Shown: positions 47,836-60,868, counted from the first letter of the stretch. The stretch is 64,000 nucleotides of DNA from Chthoniobacterales bacterium (GCA_036569045.1 DATCRI010000037.1:1-64000), one strand, 5' to 3'. Numbers and translations: made by a program. Notes: generated from the sequence alone by a model not told the origin.

Positions 47836-49371
47836 TTATTTGAAGATGGTCTTGAATTCGTCGAGAGCCGCGATGGTCTCGGCTTCGAGGTCCTTGTCGA
47901 AGGCCTTCTTCTCGAGAATCCTGGCGAGCAGGGCAGCCTTGCGGGTGGTGAAGAATTCCTGAAGCTTCGTCTGGAATTCCTTCACGCGCTCGACCGGGAT
48001 GCTGTCCACGTAGCCGCGCTGCATGGCGAAGAGAATCGCGGCCTGCAGCTCGACGGGAAGCGGGTGATACTGCGGCTGCTTGAAGAGCTCGACGATGCGC
48101 TGACCGCGCTCGAGCGTGGCTTTCGTCTTGGCGTCGAGATCGCTGCCGAACTGCGCGAAGGCCGCGAGCTCGCGGAACTGGGCGAGGTCGCCCTTGATCT
48201 TGCCGGCGACCTGCTTCATCGCCTTGATCTGCGCGGCGGAGCCGACGCGGGACACCGACAGACCGACCGAGATCGCCGGGCGAATGCCCTGATAGAACAG
48301 GTCGGTTTCGAGATAGATCTGGCCGTCGGTGATCGAAATGACGTTCGTCGGAATGTAGGCAGACACGTCGCCGGCCTGCGTTTCGATGATCGGGAGCGCC
48401 GTCAGCGATCCGTTGCCGTAATTTTCACCAACCCGGGCGGAGCGCTCGAGCAGGCGGCTGTGGAGATAGAACACGTCGCCGGGATAGGCTTCACGACCGG
48501 ACGGACGCTTGAGGAGGAGCGAAACCTGGCGGTAGGCGACCGCGTGCTTCGAAAGGTCGTCGAACACGATGAGCGCATCCATGCCATTATCCATGAACCA
48601 CTCGCCGATCGTCGCACCGGTGAAGGGGGCGATGTATTGGTTCGTGGCGGAATCAGAGGCGGAAGCCGAGACGATGACGGTGTATTTGAGCGCATCGTTC
48701 TCTTCGAGCGTCTTCACGACGCGGGCGATGTTCGCGTTCTTCTGGCCGACCGCGACGTAGATCGAATACATCGGGCGGAAATCCTTTTCGCCCGCGGCCT
48801 CGGCGGCCTTGTTCGCATTCGACTGGTTGATGATCGTGTCGATCGCGATCGTCGTCTTGCCGGTGGCGCGGTCGCCGATGATGAGTTCACGCTGGCCGCG
48901 ACCAATCGGGATCATCGCGTCAACGGCCATGATGCCAGTCTGCACCGGCTGGCTGACGGATTTGCGCTTGATGATGCCGGGCGCGATCTTCTCGACCGGA
49001 CGGAATTCCGTGGCGTCGATCGGGCCCTTGCCGTCGATCGGCTGGCCGAGGGAGTCAACCACGCGCCCGAGAAGGCTCTTGCCCACAGGAGTGGAGAGAA
49101 GCTTTCCGGTCGTCTTGACTTCGTCGCCTTCGCTGATCTTGGTGTAATCACCGAAAACGATCGAACCGACTTCGGTTTCCTCGAGATTCAGCGCAATGCC
49201 GAAGATCCCGTTCGGGAATTCGAGGAGCTCGTTGAGCATCGCGCCGCTGAGGCCTTCGATACGGGCGACACCGTCGCCGATTTCACGAACGATGCCGACA
49301 TTGGTTTTCGCGGCGGAGGCACTTTGGATGCCCGCGATTTTGGATTCGAGTTCTTGAAGAATGCTGCTCAT
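47836..49371 (-). CDS. atpA: ATP synthase alpha subunit
   Basis: 511 residues. The non-catalytic F1 subunit; Walker [24 protein letters not shown]-type [15 protein letters not shown], and [19 protein letters not shown]. Start at 49371 ([16 protein letters not shown]) is the normal N-terminus; the longer frame upstream is antisense-style low-complexity text overlapping atpH. Confidence 0.99.
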   Translation of the reverse strand: MSSILQELESKIAGIQSASAAKTNVGIVREIGDGVARIEGLSGAMLNELLEFPNGIFGIALNLEETEVGSIVFGDYTKISEGDEVKTTGKLLSTPVGKSLLGRVVDSLGQPIDGKGPIDATEFRPVEKIAPGIIKRKSVSQPVQTGIMAVDAMIPIGRGQRELIIGDRATGKTTIAIDTIINQSNANKAAEAAGEKDFRPMYSIYVAVGQKNANIARVVKTLEENDALKYTVIVSASASDSATNQYIAPFTGATIGEWFMDNGMDALIVFDDLSKHAVAYRQVSLLLKRPSGREAYPGDVFYLHSRLLERSARVGENYGNGSLTALPIIETQAGDVSAYIPTNVISITDGQIYLETDLFYQGIRPAISVGLSVSRVGSAAQIKAMKQVAGKIKGDLAQFRELAAFAQFGSDLDAKTKATLERGQRIVELFKQPQYHPLPVELQAAILFAMQRGYVDSIPVERVKEFQTKLQEFFTTRKAALLARILEKKAFDKDLEAETIAALDEFKTIFK

Positions 49372-49384
49372 TGCCGGTGGGTCG

Positions 49385-49777
49385 TTACAGTTGCTGTTTG
49401 AAAATTTGGAGTCGGTTGGAGACGGAGCCGTCCCAGACGTCGCTGCCGATCTTGATGCGGAGGCCGCCGAGGAGGGCGGGATTCGTGAGATGCTCGATGG
49501 TGAGATCGGCGCCGAAGCGCTGGCGGAGATCCGCATCGAGGCTCGCAACCTCGGTCGCCTCGAGCGGCACAGCGCTCTCGATCACGGCGTGGCGCCGCTG
49601 AAGTTCGAGGCGGACGAGCCGGGTGAATTCCTTCAGGATTCCGACGTAGCTGCGGGGCTTCTCGGCCACGAGCCGGTCGGAATACTCGGAAATCTTACGC
49701 GCGTCGAGCCGGCCATCGGTGAAACTCCCCTTGAAGAGTTCCCGGGCGTGGCGGCGAGCTTCCTTGCTGATCTTCAT
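49385..49777 (-). CDS. atpH: ATP synthase delta subunit, shortened
   Basis: 130 residues; the usual delta (OSCP) subunit has about 175-180. The C-terminal half is recognisable: [40 protein letters not shown] and [13 protein letters not shown]. The N-terminal helical domain that binds alpha is reduced to about 50-60 residues ([21 protein letters not shown] onward). A frame stop lies above, so no longer start exists. Its position between atpF and atpA confirms identity. Whether the short form is typical of the group cannot be judged here. Confidence 0.88.
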   Translation of the reverse strand: MKISKEARRHARELFKGSFTDGRLDARKISEYSDRLVAEKPRSYVGILKEFTRLVRLELQRRHAVIESAVPLEATEVASLDADLRQRFGADLTIEHLTNPALLGGLRIKIGSDVWDGSVSNRLQIFKQQL

Positions 49778-49798
49778 GCGGGCCGAATCTGAGAAATG

Positions 49799-50311
49799 CT
49801 AGGCCGCGAGCTGGGCGGTGGTTTCGGCGTTGAGGCGTTTCTGATCCTCGGGCGTGAGAACCTTGCCAGTAACTTTTGTCGTCGTATTGACCACAAGATC
49901 GACGAGCTGGGCCTTCACCTCGCTGGTCATTTGATTGCGCTCGACCTCGATACTCTGGCGGGCGCGAACAAGGATCGCCTCCGCCTCGCGGATGGCTTCC
50001 TGGGTTTTCTTTTCGGTGAGGGCATCGCCACTCTTGCGGGCCTCCTCGATGAGATGCTGCGCCTCGAGGTTCGCCTTGTGCAGAACTTCCTCGTAATGCT
50101 TCTGGGCATCGGCGAGCTGCTGCTTGATCTTCTCGGCGTTGACCTGGCCTTCCTCGATCAGGCGACGGCGCTCCTCGAGGATCTTGATGATCGGACCGAA
50201 GGCGAACTTGGCCAGCGCGAAATAAAGGATGAGAAAGAGGATGATCTGGGCGAGCAGCTTCGGCAAATTGACGCCGAATTGAATCATCAAATCCGTGAGT
50301 GGGTCGTGCAT
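49799..50311 (-). CDS. atpF: ATP synthase b subunit
   Basis: 170 residues: one membrane span (LLAQIILFLILYFALAKFAF) and a long coiled coil (ILEERRRLIEEGQVNAEKIKQQ in part). It forms the peripheral stalk linking Fo to F1. VNLPKLLAQ and the length are ordinary. A 21-bp gap precedes atpH. Confidence 0.97.
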   Translation of the reverse strand: MHDPLTDLMIQFGVNLPKLLAQIILFLILYFALAKFAFGPIIKILEERRRLIEEGQVNAEKIKQQLADAQKHYEEVLHKANLEAQHLIEEARKSGDALTEKKTQEAIREAEAILVRARQSIEVERNQMTSEVKAQLVDLVVNTTTKVTGKVLTPEDQKRLNAETTAQLAA

Positions 50312-50338
50312 GGGCGCGGAAGGTGGAGTGAGGGAGAA

Positions 50339-50365
50339 GGGGCCTTGTCATGAACGACAGGCCCC
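50339..50365 (-). other. Intercistronic hairpin between atpE and atpF
   Basis: GGGGCCTTGTC (50339-50349) pairs with GACAGGCCCC (50356-50365), ten pairs with one bulged T. It begins 17 nt after the atpE stop. Because ring subunit c is needed in about ten copies, such a hairpin could protect the atpE message; this is inference. Confidence 0.55.
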
Positions 50366-50381
50366 CTCGAATTTCAGCGGA

Positions 50382-50642
50382 CTACTTGCCGATGAGGAGG
50401 AAGACGAGACCGAAAATACCCATCGCTTCAGCCAGCGCCATGCAGATGATGGCCATGGTGAGCACGCGCCCGAAGGCACCGGGATTGCGGCCGACAGCTT
50501 CCGCGGCGCGACCGCCGATGAGGCCGATGCCGATGGCGGCACCGGCGGCGGAAAGGCCGAAGGTGAGACTGCCGGTCACGCCGAGGTTGGCAACCTGGTC
50601 AGCGGCGACCGCGGCGGCTTGAGCGAAAAGTGGTGTGGTCAT
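50382..50642 (-). CDS. atpE: ATP synthase c subunit
   Basis: 86 residues, two membrane spans. The conserved ion-binding carboxylate is Glu72 in IICMALAEAMGIFGLVFLL; the polar loop has GGRAAEAVGRNPGAF. There is no Gln/Thr set of the Na+-binding type, so H+ coupling is likelier. The N-terminus is longer than in E. coli by about a dozen residues. Confidence 0.97.
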   Translation of the reverse strand: MTTPLFAQAAAVAADQVANLGVTGSLTFGLSAAGAAIGIGLIGGRAAEAVGRNPGAFGRVLTMAIICMALAEAMGIFGLVFLLIGK

Positions 50643-50715
50643 GTGATGTGTCTTGTTTTGGGTTTGGTTGATCCCGCCGCCCGCATACCAGCACGGTCCC
50701 GGCGGGAAAATTGGA

Positions 50716-51573
50716 TCAATGCGCCTCGTCCTCGTGACTGGTGGAGAGCTGGAGGTAAACCGCGCAGAGGAGCATGAAAACGAAGGCCTGCAGGAGACCG
50801 ACCATGAGCTCGAGGCCGTAAAAAGGGATCGGAACGATCACGCTCAGCAGATACACGCCAAAATCCGGCAAATGGAACTCCTTGCCGATGCTCATCATCA
50901 TTCCGAGGATGTTTTCGCCCGCGTAAATGTTTCCAAAAAGTCGCAGAGAGAGAGAGATTGGACGTGTGGCGATGGAGACCACTTCGAGAATGCCGATGAG
51001 GAAAAATACAGGCACGAGCACCTTGCCCATCAGGCCGGTCATTCCGCCCTTGGGACCGAAAATGTGGTGCAGCAATCCTCCAATGCCCACTTCCTGAATG
51101 CTCCAGACGAGCCAGAGAATCATCGCCAGCGCGGCAAGGCCGAGCGTCATGTTCAGATCCGCCGTAGCGGGGCGCAGGATGGGTTCGTGAACGTCCAGCG
51201 CCCACCAGTGTTTCCCCTCGCCCCAGCCGATGGAACCGACTCCCGGCAGGAGGCTGAACCAATTCGAGACGAGGATGAAAATAAAGAGCGACGCGAGGAA
51301 ACTGAAGGTTTTCGCGATCATGTGGCGGCCCACGATGCTCTCGAGCATCGTGTAGAGTCCCTCGATGAGGGCCTCGAAGAAATTCTGCCGCCCGGTTGGG
51401 ACGATCGTCATCTGTTTCGTGGCCTTACGGGCAAAGGCCACGATCGCCACGATCACGATGGCCGTGACGAGAATGGAATTCGTCAACCACTGCGCAAAGG
51501 GAACCGTCGATCCATGCAGGATCGGCTCGGCATTGAGCGGAACGACGGAGGCGAGAAGCATACAGAAAGTCAA
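50716..51573 (-). CDS. atpB: ATP synthase a subunit
   Basis: 285 residues with about five to six membrane spans. The essential Arg211 is in ISLSLRLFGNIYAGENILG. The N-terminal MTFCMLLASVVPLNAEPI looks like a short cleavable or extra segment. It leads the atp operon, with the CRP/FNR-like palindrome 147 bp upstream. No atpI gene is found ahead of it. Confidence 0.96.
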   Translation of the reverse strand: MTFCMLLASVVPLNAEPILHGSTVPFAQWLTNSILVTAIVIVAIVAFARKATKQMTIVPTGRQNFFEALIEGLYTMLESIVGRHMIAKTFSFLASLFIFILVSNWFSLLPGVGSIGWGEGKHWWALDVHEPILRPATADLNMTLGLAALAMILWLVWSIQEVGIGGLLHHIFGPKGGMTGLMGKVLVPVFFLIGILEVVSIATRPISLSLRLFGNIYAGENILGMMMSIGKEFHLPDFGVYLLSVIVPIPFYGLELMVGLLQAFVFMLLCAVYLQLSTSHEDEAH

Positions 51574-51719
51574 TGGGTGAAATTAGCCGCCTCCCGAAGT
51601 CGCAAAGCCCGATTACCGGCCAGCGAAAGCAATCATCGACAGCGGCACGGGCGACGCCGGACGGGGAAGGCGCGCCGAGCCGGAAAACTGAATGCCACGC
51701 GCCGCGGTGACAAGCCCTT

Positions 51720-51737
51720 TTGTGAAATATTTCACAA
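51720..51737. promoter_or_regulatory. CRP/FNR-like 18-bp perfect palindrome
   Basis: TTGTGAAAT-ATTTCACAA contains TGTGA-N6-TCACA exactly as in the CRP consensus. It is 147 bp from atpB (minus) and 87 bp from the GT2 gene (plus), in the only spacer between these divergent genes. It could also be read by another CRP/FNR-family protein. Confidence 0.6.
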
Positions 51738-51823
51738 GCTCACCCCTCCGCCTCGCGTGGGGCGGTCCGCCTTCGCACTAAACCATTGTCTCGCCTGCGC
51801 CGAGCCATTATCCGTGCAAGGGA

Positions 51824-52771
51824 ATGCTGTCTGTCATTATCCCGATTTACAACGAACGCGAGACGATCCGCCTGCTTTACGAGAAGACGGCGGAAGTCCT
51901 GAAGAAGGTTGGCCGGCCCTGGGAAATTCTTTTCATCAACGACGGCAGCAAGGATGGCAGCGAGGAGGAACTCGACGCCGTCGCGGCCGGTGATCCTCAC
52001 GTGCGCGTGCTCCATTTCCGCCGCAATTTCGGCCAGACTGCAGCGATGATGGCCGGCTTCGACTACGCCCGCGGCGACGTGATCATTCCGATGGACGGCG
52101 ATTATCAGAACGATCCGGAGGATATTCCGAAGATGCTCGCCAAGCTCGACGAAGGTTACGACGTCGTCTCTGGCTGGCGGCGCGATCGGCAGGACAATGC
52201 CATCAAGCGCAACCTGCCGAGCATCATGGCCAACAAGCTCATCGCCTTCGTCTCCGGCGTGAAGCTGCAGGACTTCGGCTGCTCGCTGAAGGCCTACCGC
52301 CGCGAAGTCATCGAGGGCGTGCGCCTCTACGGCGAGATGCACCGCTTCCTGCCCGTTTACACGATGTGGCATGGCGCGAAGATCACCGAGGTGGTGGTCG
52401 GCCATTTCGCCCGCCGCGCCGGCAAATCGAAATACGGCCTCGAGCGCATTCTCAAGGTGCTGCTCGACCTCATGGTCGTGAAGTTTCTCGACCGCCACGC
52501 GCAGAAGCCGATGTATGTCTTCGGCATGATCGGGTTCATCATGATCGCGATCTCCGCGGCATTCGCCCTGTGGGCCCTTGTGTTGAACATCTTCGACGGC
52601 AAGCCCTTCATCACCACGCCGCTCCCGCTCATGACGACGTTCACGTTCATGACCGGCGTGCTCTGCGTCCTCATGGGCCTGCTCGCGGAAATGATCACCC
52701 GCACTTTCTACGAGTCGCAAGGCAAGCGCATCTACCTCGTCCGCGCCAGCCGGAATCTGGACGCGGAATAA
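51824..52771 (+). CDS. GT2 family polyprenyl-phosphate glycosyltransferase
   Basis: 315 residues. GT-A domain with SVIIPIYNERETIRLLYEKT, FINDGSKDGS, RNFGQTAAMMAGFDYARGD (in part) and MDGDYQNDPEDIPKML, where the DxD-like pair is metal-binding, followed by two C-terminal membrane spans (about residues 235-255 and 267-287). This is the DPM1/GtrB/ArnC layout: transfer of a sugar from a nucleotide donor to undecaprenyl phosphate. The sugar is unknown. asnB starts 12 bp downstream, suggesting a cell-envelope polysaccharide operon. Confidence 0.9.
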   Translation: MLSVIIPIYNERETIRLLYEKTAEVLKKVGRPWEILFINDGSKDGSEEELDAVAAGDPHVRVLHFRRNFGQTAAMMAGFDYARGDVIIPMDGDYQNDPEDIPKMLAKLDEGYDVVSGWRRDRQDNAIKRNLPSIMANKLIAFVSGVKLQDFGCSLKAYRREVIEGVRLYGEMHRFLPVYTMWHGAKITEVVVGHFARRAGKSKYGLERILKVLLDLMVVKFLDRHAQKPMYVFGMIGFIMIAISAAFALWALVLNIFDGKPFITTPLPLMTTFTFMTGVLCVLMGLLAEMITRTFYESQGKRIYLVRASRNLDAE

Positions 52772-52783
52772 GCGCCCTGCCTC

Positions 52784-54622
52784 ATGTGCGGCCTAGCCGG
52801 ATTCGTCGGACGCGGGGATCGTCGCGATCTCGAGCGCATGACGCGCGCCATCGCCCACCGCGGGCCGGACGCCGATGGGCACTGGATCGAGGAAGCCACC
52901 GCCGTGCACCTCGGCCATCGCCGCCTCGCCATCGTCGATCTCTCGGGAGGCGGGCAGCCCATGGCGACCGCCGACGGCGCGCTCCAGATCATCTTCAACG
53001 GCGAGATCTACAACCACGTCGAGCTCCGCGAGCAGCTCAAGGCTCGCGGCTGTGTCTTCGAGACGGACCACTCCGACACCGAAGTCCTGCTCCACGGCTA
53101 CCGCGAATGGGGCGACGACTTCGTCACGCGCCTCAATGGCATGTGGGCCTTCGCGCTCTACGATCGCGCCGCCGGCCGGCTACTGCTCAGTCGCGACCGC
53201 TTCGGCAAGAAGCCGCTGTATTGGTTCCAGGAAGGCGGCACGTTTGCCTTCGCCTCGGAACTCACGGCCCTCCAGGCCCACCCCGCCTGCCCGCGTTCGC
53301 TCTCCGCAATCGCGCGGCGAAAATTCTTCGCCTACGCGCTGATTCCCGCGCCGCATTCGATCCTGGAGCGAGTCTGGAAACTCCCCGCCGGCCACAATCT
53401 CACGTTCGATCTCCGTGAGGCCGCGCCGCGCGTCACGAAATACTGGGACCTCGTCCTCGAGCCTGCCGATCCCGGAAAATCCGACGACGCGCTCGCCGAC
53501 GAACTTCTCGAACTCGTGGACCGCGCCGTGCAGCGCCGCCTCATGGCCGACGTGCCGCTCGGCATCTTCCTCAGCGGCGGCATCGACTCCTCGCTGGTCG
53601 CCGCGCTGGCCACGCGCCACGTGCCCGCCGGCTCGCTCCGCACGTTCAGCATCGGTTTCACCGAGGCGTCGTTCGACGAGCTCTCGTGGGCCAACAAGGT
53701 CGCCGGGCTGCTCGGCACGAATCACCAGACCGAGGTCCTCGACCTCGACCGCGCCCTCGAGGTGCTCCCCGAGATTTTTGCGAAACTCGACGAGCCCCAG
53801 GGCGACGGCTCCCTGCTCCCGACGTGGCTGCTCAGCCGCTTCACCCGGCGCCACGTCACGGTCGCGCTCGGCGGCGACGGCGGCGACGAGCTTTTCGCCG
53901 GCTACGATCCCTTCCTCGCGCTTCGCAAGGCCGAAAGCTACGCGAAACACGTGCCCCGGCCGGTCCATCTCGCCATCCGCCTGCTCGCCGCGCAGCTTCC
54001 CGTCTCGCACGCGAACATCAGCCTCGATTTCAAGATCAAGCGCACCCTCCGCGGACTCAGTCATCCTCCCTCGCAATGGAATCCCGTCTGGCTCGGCGCG
54101 CTCGAGCCCGGCGAGATCCGCGAGTTCCTCGGCGGCCCGATCGATCCCGAGGAACTCTACAGCGAAGCCATCGAGGCCTGGGACGCCTGTCCGCAAACGG
54201 ATGTTGTCGCCCGCACCCTCCAGTTCTACACGAAGATTTATCTGCAGGACGGCATTCTCCCGAAGGTCGATCGCGCCACCATGATGAACAGCCTCGAGGC
54301 CCGCGCCCCCCTCCTCGACATCGAAGTCGCCGACTTCGCGCGCCGACTTCCGTCCAGCTACAAGCTCCGCGGCAACACCACGAAGTTTCTGCTCAAGCGC
54401 GCCGCCGCCCGCGTGCTGCCGCCGGAGATCATTCATCGCAAGAAAAAGGGCTTCGGTTCGCCCATCGGGCCGTGGTTCCGCACCGGCCGGCTGGCCGTGA
54501 GGGACGCGTCCCCCTTCGTGCGCAAGCGCTCCGCCGCCCACCTCGCCGGCAAAGTCGACGACCGCCTCTTCTTGTGGTGCGAGCATGTCTTCGAGGAATG
54601 GAAATCGCGCCGGCTGCCATGA
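52784..54622 (+). CDS. asnB: Asparagine synthase (glutamine-hydrolysing)-type enzyme
   Basis: 612 residues. MCGLAGFVG places the catalytic Cys at position 2 of the glutaminase domain; the synthetase domain has the PP-loop LGIFLSGGIDSSLVAAL. It would make asparagine from aspartate, or amidate another acid; relatives in polysaccharide operons often act on other substrates. It lies between two glycosyltransferase genes and overlaps the second by 4 bp, which favours an envelope-related role. Both domains are intact. Confidence 0.92.
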   Translation: MCGLAGFVGRGDRRDLERMTRAIAHRGPDADGHWIEEATAVHLGHRRLAIVDLSGGGQPMATADGALQIIFNGEIYNHVELREQLKARGCVFETDHSDTEVLLHGYREWGDDFVTRLNGMWAFALYDRAAGRLLLSRDRFGKKPLYWFQEGGTFAFASELTALQAHPACPRSLSAIARRKFFAYALIPAPHSILERVWKLPAGHNLTFDLREAAPRVTKYWDLVLEPADPGKSDDALADELLELVDRAVQRRLMADVPLGIFLSGGIDSSLVAALATRHVPAGSLRTFSIGFTEASFDELSWANKVAGLLGTNHQTEVLDLDRALEVLPEIFAKLDEPQGDGSLLPTWLLSRFTRRHVTVALGGDGGDELFAGYDPFLALRKAESYAKHVPRPVHLAIRLLAAQLPVSHANISLDFKIKRTLRGLSHPPSQWNPVWLGALEPGEIREFLGGPIDPEELYSEAIEAWDACPQTDVVARTLQFYTKIYLQDGILPKVDRATMMNSLEARAPLLDIEVADFARRLPSSYKLRGNTTKFLLKRAAARVLPPEIIHRKKKGFGSPIGPWFRTGRLAVRDASPFVRKRSAAHLAGKVDDRLFLWCEHVFEEWKSRRLP

Positions 54623-55749
54623 GCGAGCCCCTGCGCATTCTCTGCCTGAATTACGAATACCCGCCCGTCGGAGGCGGCGGCGGCCGCATCGCGCACCGCA
54701 TCAATGCCAGCCTCGTTCAGCGCGGACACGCCGTGCGCGTGCAGACAGCCGGCCTGCGCCATCTCCCGGAGCACGAAACCGTCGACGGCGTTGAGATTTT
54801 TCGCGCGCAGTCGTTCCGCAAACGCGAGGACACCTGCACCGTGCCCGAGATGGCCCTGTATCTCGCGACGAGCTTCCTCCCGGCGCTGCGGCACATTCGC
54901 GAATGGCGGCCGCACGTCATCCACGCGCATTTCGCCGTCCCGACCGGTGCACTCGCCTGGGCCCTCTCGCTTTTCACGGGGACGCCCTACGTGCTCACCG
55001 CGCATCTCGGCGACGTGCCCGGCGGCGTGCCGGAGCAGACCGCGGGACTTTTCCGCCTCGTGCAGCCGTTCACCCGGCCGATCTGGAAACGCGCCGCCGA
55101 AATCACCGCCGTGAGCACCTTCGTCGCGGACCTCGCCGAGCGCGCCTACGGTCGCCGGCCGATTGTCGTGCTCAACGGCATCACCCTCGGGCCGCGGCCG
55201 AAAATCGTCGCCCACTCGCCCCCGCGTCTACTCTTCGTTGGCCGTCTGAGCGTGCAGAAGAATCCTCGCCTCACGATCCAGGCCCTCGCCCTCGTGGCAG
55301 ACCTGCCTTGGGAACTCCACGTCATCGGCGATGGACCTCTTCGATCTGAGATGGAAATCGAAACCCGGGCCCGGGGCCTCGAATCGCAGGTGCGTTACCT
55401 CGGATGGCTCGACTCGACCATCGTCGCCGCGGAAATGTCCCAGGCGGACACCCTGCTCATCACTTCGCTGAGCGAAGGCCTGCCCATGGCGGCCATCGAG
55501 GCGCTCGACCAGGGCCTCGCGATCATTTCCAGCCGCATCGGCGGCGTCACCGATGTCGTCGAGGACGGCGTCAACGGCACCCTCTGCGACCTCACGCCGG
55601 AATCATTCGCCGGCGCGCTGCGCGAGATTCTCTCGAATCCCGCACAACTTCGTTCGCTACGACAAGCCTCCTCCCAACGCGCCCTGCCTTTCAACCTCGA
55701 GACCGCAGTCGACCACTACGAGGCGATCCTGCACGGCGTCACTCGCTGA
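54619..55749 (+). CDS. GT4 family glycosyltransferase
   Basis: 376 residues. It begins with the typical LRILCLNYEYPPVGGGGGRI and later LLFVGRLSVQKNPRLTIQAL and EGLPMAAIEALDQGLAIISS, the GT4 E-x7-E region. It transfers sugars from nucleotide donors in polysaccharide or lipid-linked synthesis. ATGA overlap with asnB indicates coupled translation. The acceptor and donor are not identifiable. Confidence 0.9.
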   Translation: MSEPLRILCLNYEYPPVGGGGGRIAHRINASLVQRGHAVRVQTAGLRHLPEHETVDGVEIFRAQSFRKREDTCTVPEMALYLATSFLPALRHIREWRPHVIHAHFAVPTGALAWALSLFTGTPYVLTAHLGDVPGGVPEQTAGLFRLVQPFTRPIWKRAAEITAVSTFVADLAERAYGRRPIVVLNGITLGPRPKIVAHSPPRLLFVGRLSVQKNPRLTIQALALVADLPWELHVIGDGPLRSEMEIETRARGLESQVRYLGWLDSTIVAAEMSQADTLLITSLSEGLPMAAIEALDQGLAIISSRIGGVTDVVEDGVNGTLCDLTPESFAGALREILSNPAQLRSLRQASSQRALPFNLETAVDHYEAILHGVTR

Positions 55750-56049
55750 GTGCGACAACACGATTCCTGAATGCGAAGACACGCCCGAAAAACTCCGGGC
55801 GCGTTCGATCTCGAGAATGGTTTTTGCAGAGGCGCGTGCTTACTTGCCCTTCCTCTCCACCGAATAGCTGAACAGGAGATTGGTGCCGTTCCGAAAGCAG
55901 AGGTTCCGCTTTCCGGGGGATGACGGTGCCCGAGTATTCTCCAGCAGAGACCGACAGGAGGGAGTGCTCGAACAAGGAGCATGCGATTGCCCATTTCGTT
56001 ACCTAACTCACCATAAGCCTCTTGGATTTTCGAATCCCCTCGTTCCTCC
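55750..56049. other. 300-bp spacer with weak hairpin, no gene
   Basis: CGCCCG (55782-55787) pairs with CGGGCG (55796-55801), a possible terminator for the asnB-GT4 group. The rest has only short frames. One minus-strand frame ends at 55841 with NGTNLLFSYSVERKGK, which could be a gene remnant but has no start. Confidence 0.4.
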
Positions 56050-56640
56050 TCACGACCCGCGGGACTTGCGGATGAGCATGAGATTTCGCGCGTAGATAAA
56101 GAGCCCGGTGCCCTGGCCGACGACGCCGACGATGTCGCGTCGCCACACGAAATAGATCACGAGCATCACGGCGCCACCGAGGCTCATCCACCAGAAGGCG
56201 ACGGGCACCACCGAGCGGCGGGATTTCTCGCTCGCGACCCACTGCACGAGCATGCGGCCGGTGAAGATGAGCTGCCCCAGAATGCCGATCATGACCCAGG
56301 CGATGCCCGTCGGGCTCGTGATGTTCAGCAAACGCGCGAGCCAGCCGCGACCGTTACGGGCGCTGTAAACGAGCTCGGAAAATTCGCCGGCGGTCAGCAG
56401 GCGATCGGTGCCCGCGCCGAGCCGCTGGACGAGATAGCCGACCGAGCCGTCGGGCAGGCGAACGAGCCTGACCTCGTCGCGGGCGCCCGGCAGGCCCGCT
56501 TTGATGCTATTCGCCGAGTCCGAATAGCTGGTGCCATCCACCGGACGGCCAATGTGGTCGAGTTCGGAAGAACGTTGCTCGCACGCGGCGAGAGAAATCA
56601 CCACCGCGACGGCCGCCAGCCACTTCCAAGAGACGCACAT
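56050..56640 (-). CDS. Lipoprotein with LAB_N (lipid-A-disaccharide synthase N-terminal-like) domain
   Basis: 196 residues from ATG 56640. It begins with a lipoprotein signal ending in ISLAACEQ (lipobox, Cys about residue 20), then a soluble stretch of about 80 residues (LVRLPDGSVGYLVQRLGAG), then LAB_N: three membrane spans with LIFTGRMLVQWVASEKSRRS, VVPVAFWWMSLGGAVMLVIYFVWRRD (in pieces) and GLFIYARNLMLI. LAB_N proteins are small sensors or partners in lipid A pathways with unclear role. The lipobox-plus-LAB_N layout is unusual. The DUF983 gene ends 11 bp before it. Confidence 0.82.
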   Translation of the reverse strand: MCVSWKWLAAVAVVISLAACEQRSSELDHIGRPVDGTSYSDSANSIKAGLPGARDEVRLVRLPDGSVGYLVQRLGAGTDRLLTAGEFSELVYSARNGRGWLARLLNITSPTGIAWVMIGILGQLIFTGRMLVQWVASEKSRRSVVPVAFWWMSLGGAVMLVIYFVWRRDIVGVVGQGTGLFIYARNLMLIRKSRGS

Positions 56641-56651
56641 AAGGCCGGCGC

Positions 56652-58579
<1,928 letters not shown>

Positions 58580-58585
58580 GACCTT

Positions 58586-59344
58586 GTGGAGACTTTGGAA
58601 ATCGAACATCCCCAATCGAAGATCCAGAATCTCTCCGCGCCCGCGGGGCCGGCACCTCGTCACGTTGCGGTCATCATGGACGGCAACGGCCGCTGGGCGC
58701 AGAGCCGCGGGTTGCCCCGCATCAAGGGCCACGAACAGGGCAGCAAGTCCGTCGGCGAATGCGTCGAGGGCTGCCGCGACGCCGGTGTCGAGTATCTCAC
58801 GCTCTACGCATTTTCTTCCGAGAACTGGAAGCGCCCGGCCGCCGAAGTGCAGGGCCTGATGCTGCTGCTCGAGCGCTTCCTCGAGCAGAAGACGCAGGAG
58901 ATGGTCGAAAAAGACGTCCAGCTCCGCGCCATCGGCCGCCTCGACGAACTTCCCGGCCCCTGCCGCAAGCGCCTGCAACGCACGATCGACGCCACGGCCG
59001 GCAACTCGAAGCTCATCCTCACGCTCGCGCTTAGCTACAGCGGCCGCGCGGAAATCGTCGACGCCGTGCGCACGATCGTCCACGGCGCAAAGGCCGGCAC
59101 AATCTCCGAAGCCGACGTCACGCCCGAGCTCATCAGCGCGCATCTCTACACGCGCGGCGTGCCCGATCCCGATCTGCTCATCCGCACCTCCGGCGAGCTG
59201 CGGCTCTCGAACTTCCTGCTCTGGCAGCTCAGCTACACCGAGATCCACGTCACGCCGAAGCTCTGGCCCGAATTTTCGAAGGCGGATTTGTTTGCCGCCA
59301 TCGAAGACTACAACAAACGCCACCGCCGCTACGGTGGCATCTGA
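58586..59344 (+). CDS. uppS: Undecaprenyl diphosphate synthase
   Basis: 252 residues starting at GTG 58586. It extends farnesyl diphosphate with cis units to make the C55 lipid carrier of the cell wall. HVAVIMDGNGRWAQSRG near residue 30, YLTLYAFSSENWKRP, and PDLLIRTSGELRLSNFLLWQ are family marks. The first 25 residues are an extra leader. It follows purA after 6 bp. Confidence 0.97.
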   Translation: METLEIEHPQSKIQNLSAPAGPAPRHVAVIMDGNGRWAQSRGLPRIKGHEQGSKSVGECVEGCRDAGVEYLTLYAFSSENWKRPAAEVQGLMLLLERFLEQKTQEMVEKDVQLRAIGRLDELPGPCRKRLQRTIDATAGNSKLILTLALSYSGRAEIVDAVRTIVHGAKAGTISEADVTPELISAHLYTRGVPDPDLLIRTSGELRLSNFLLWQLSYTEIHVTPKLWPEFSKADLFAAIEDYNKRHRRYGGI

Positions 59345-59380
59345 TTACCCGACCCCGCCACCACACCGCACCGACCTCCG

Positions 59381-60868
<1,488 letters not shown>

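Noticed and set aside
50382-50642. Sodium-type c ring
   Set aside because: The Gln and Thr positions that accompany the carboxylate in Na+-binding c subunits are not seen around Glu72; a proton ring is more likely.
55739-55994. Short minus-strand frames after the GT4 gene
   Set aside because: Three overlapping frames of similar length, none with a plausible start or motif.
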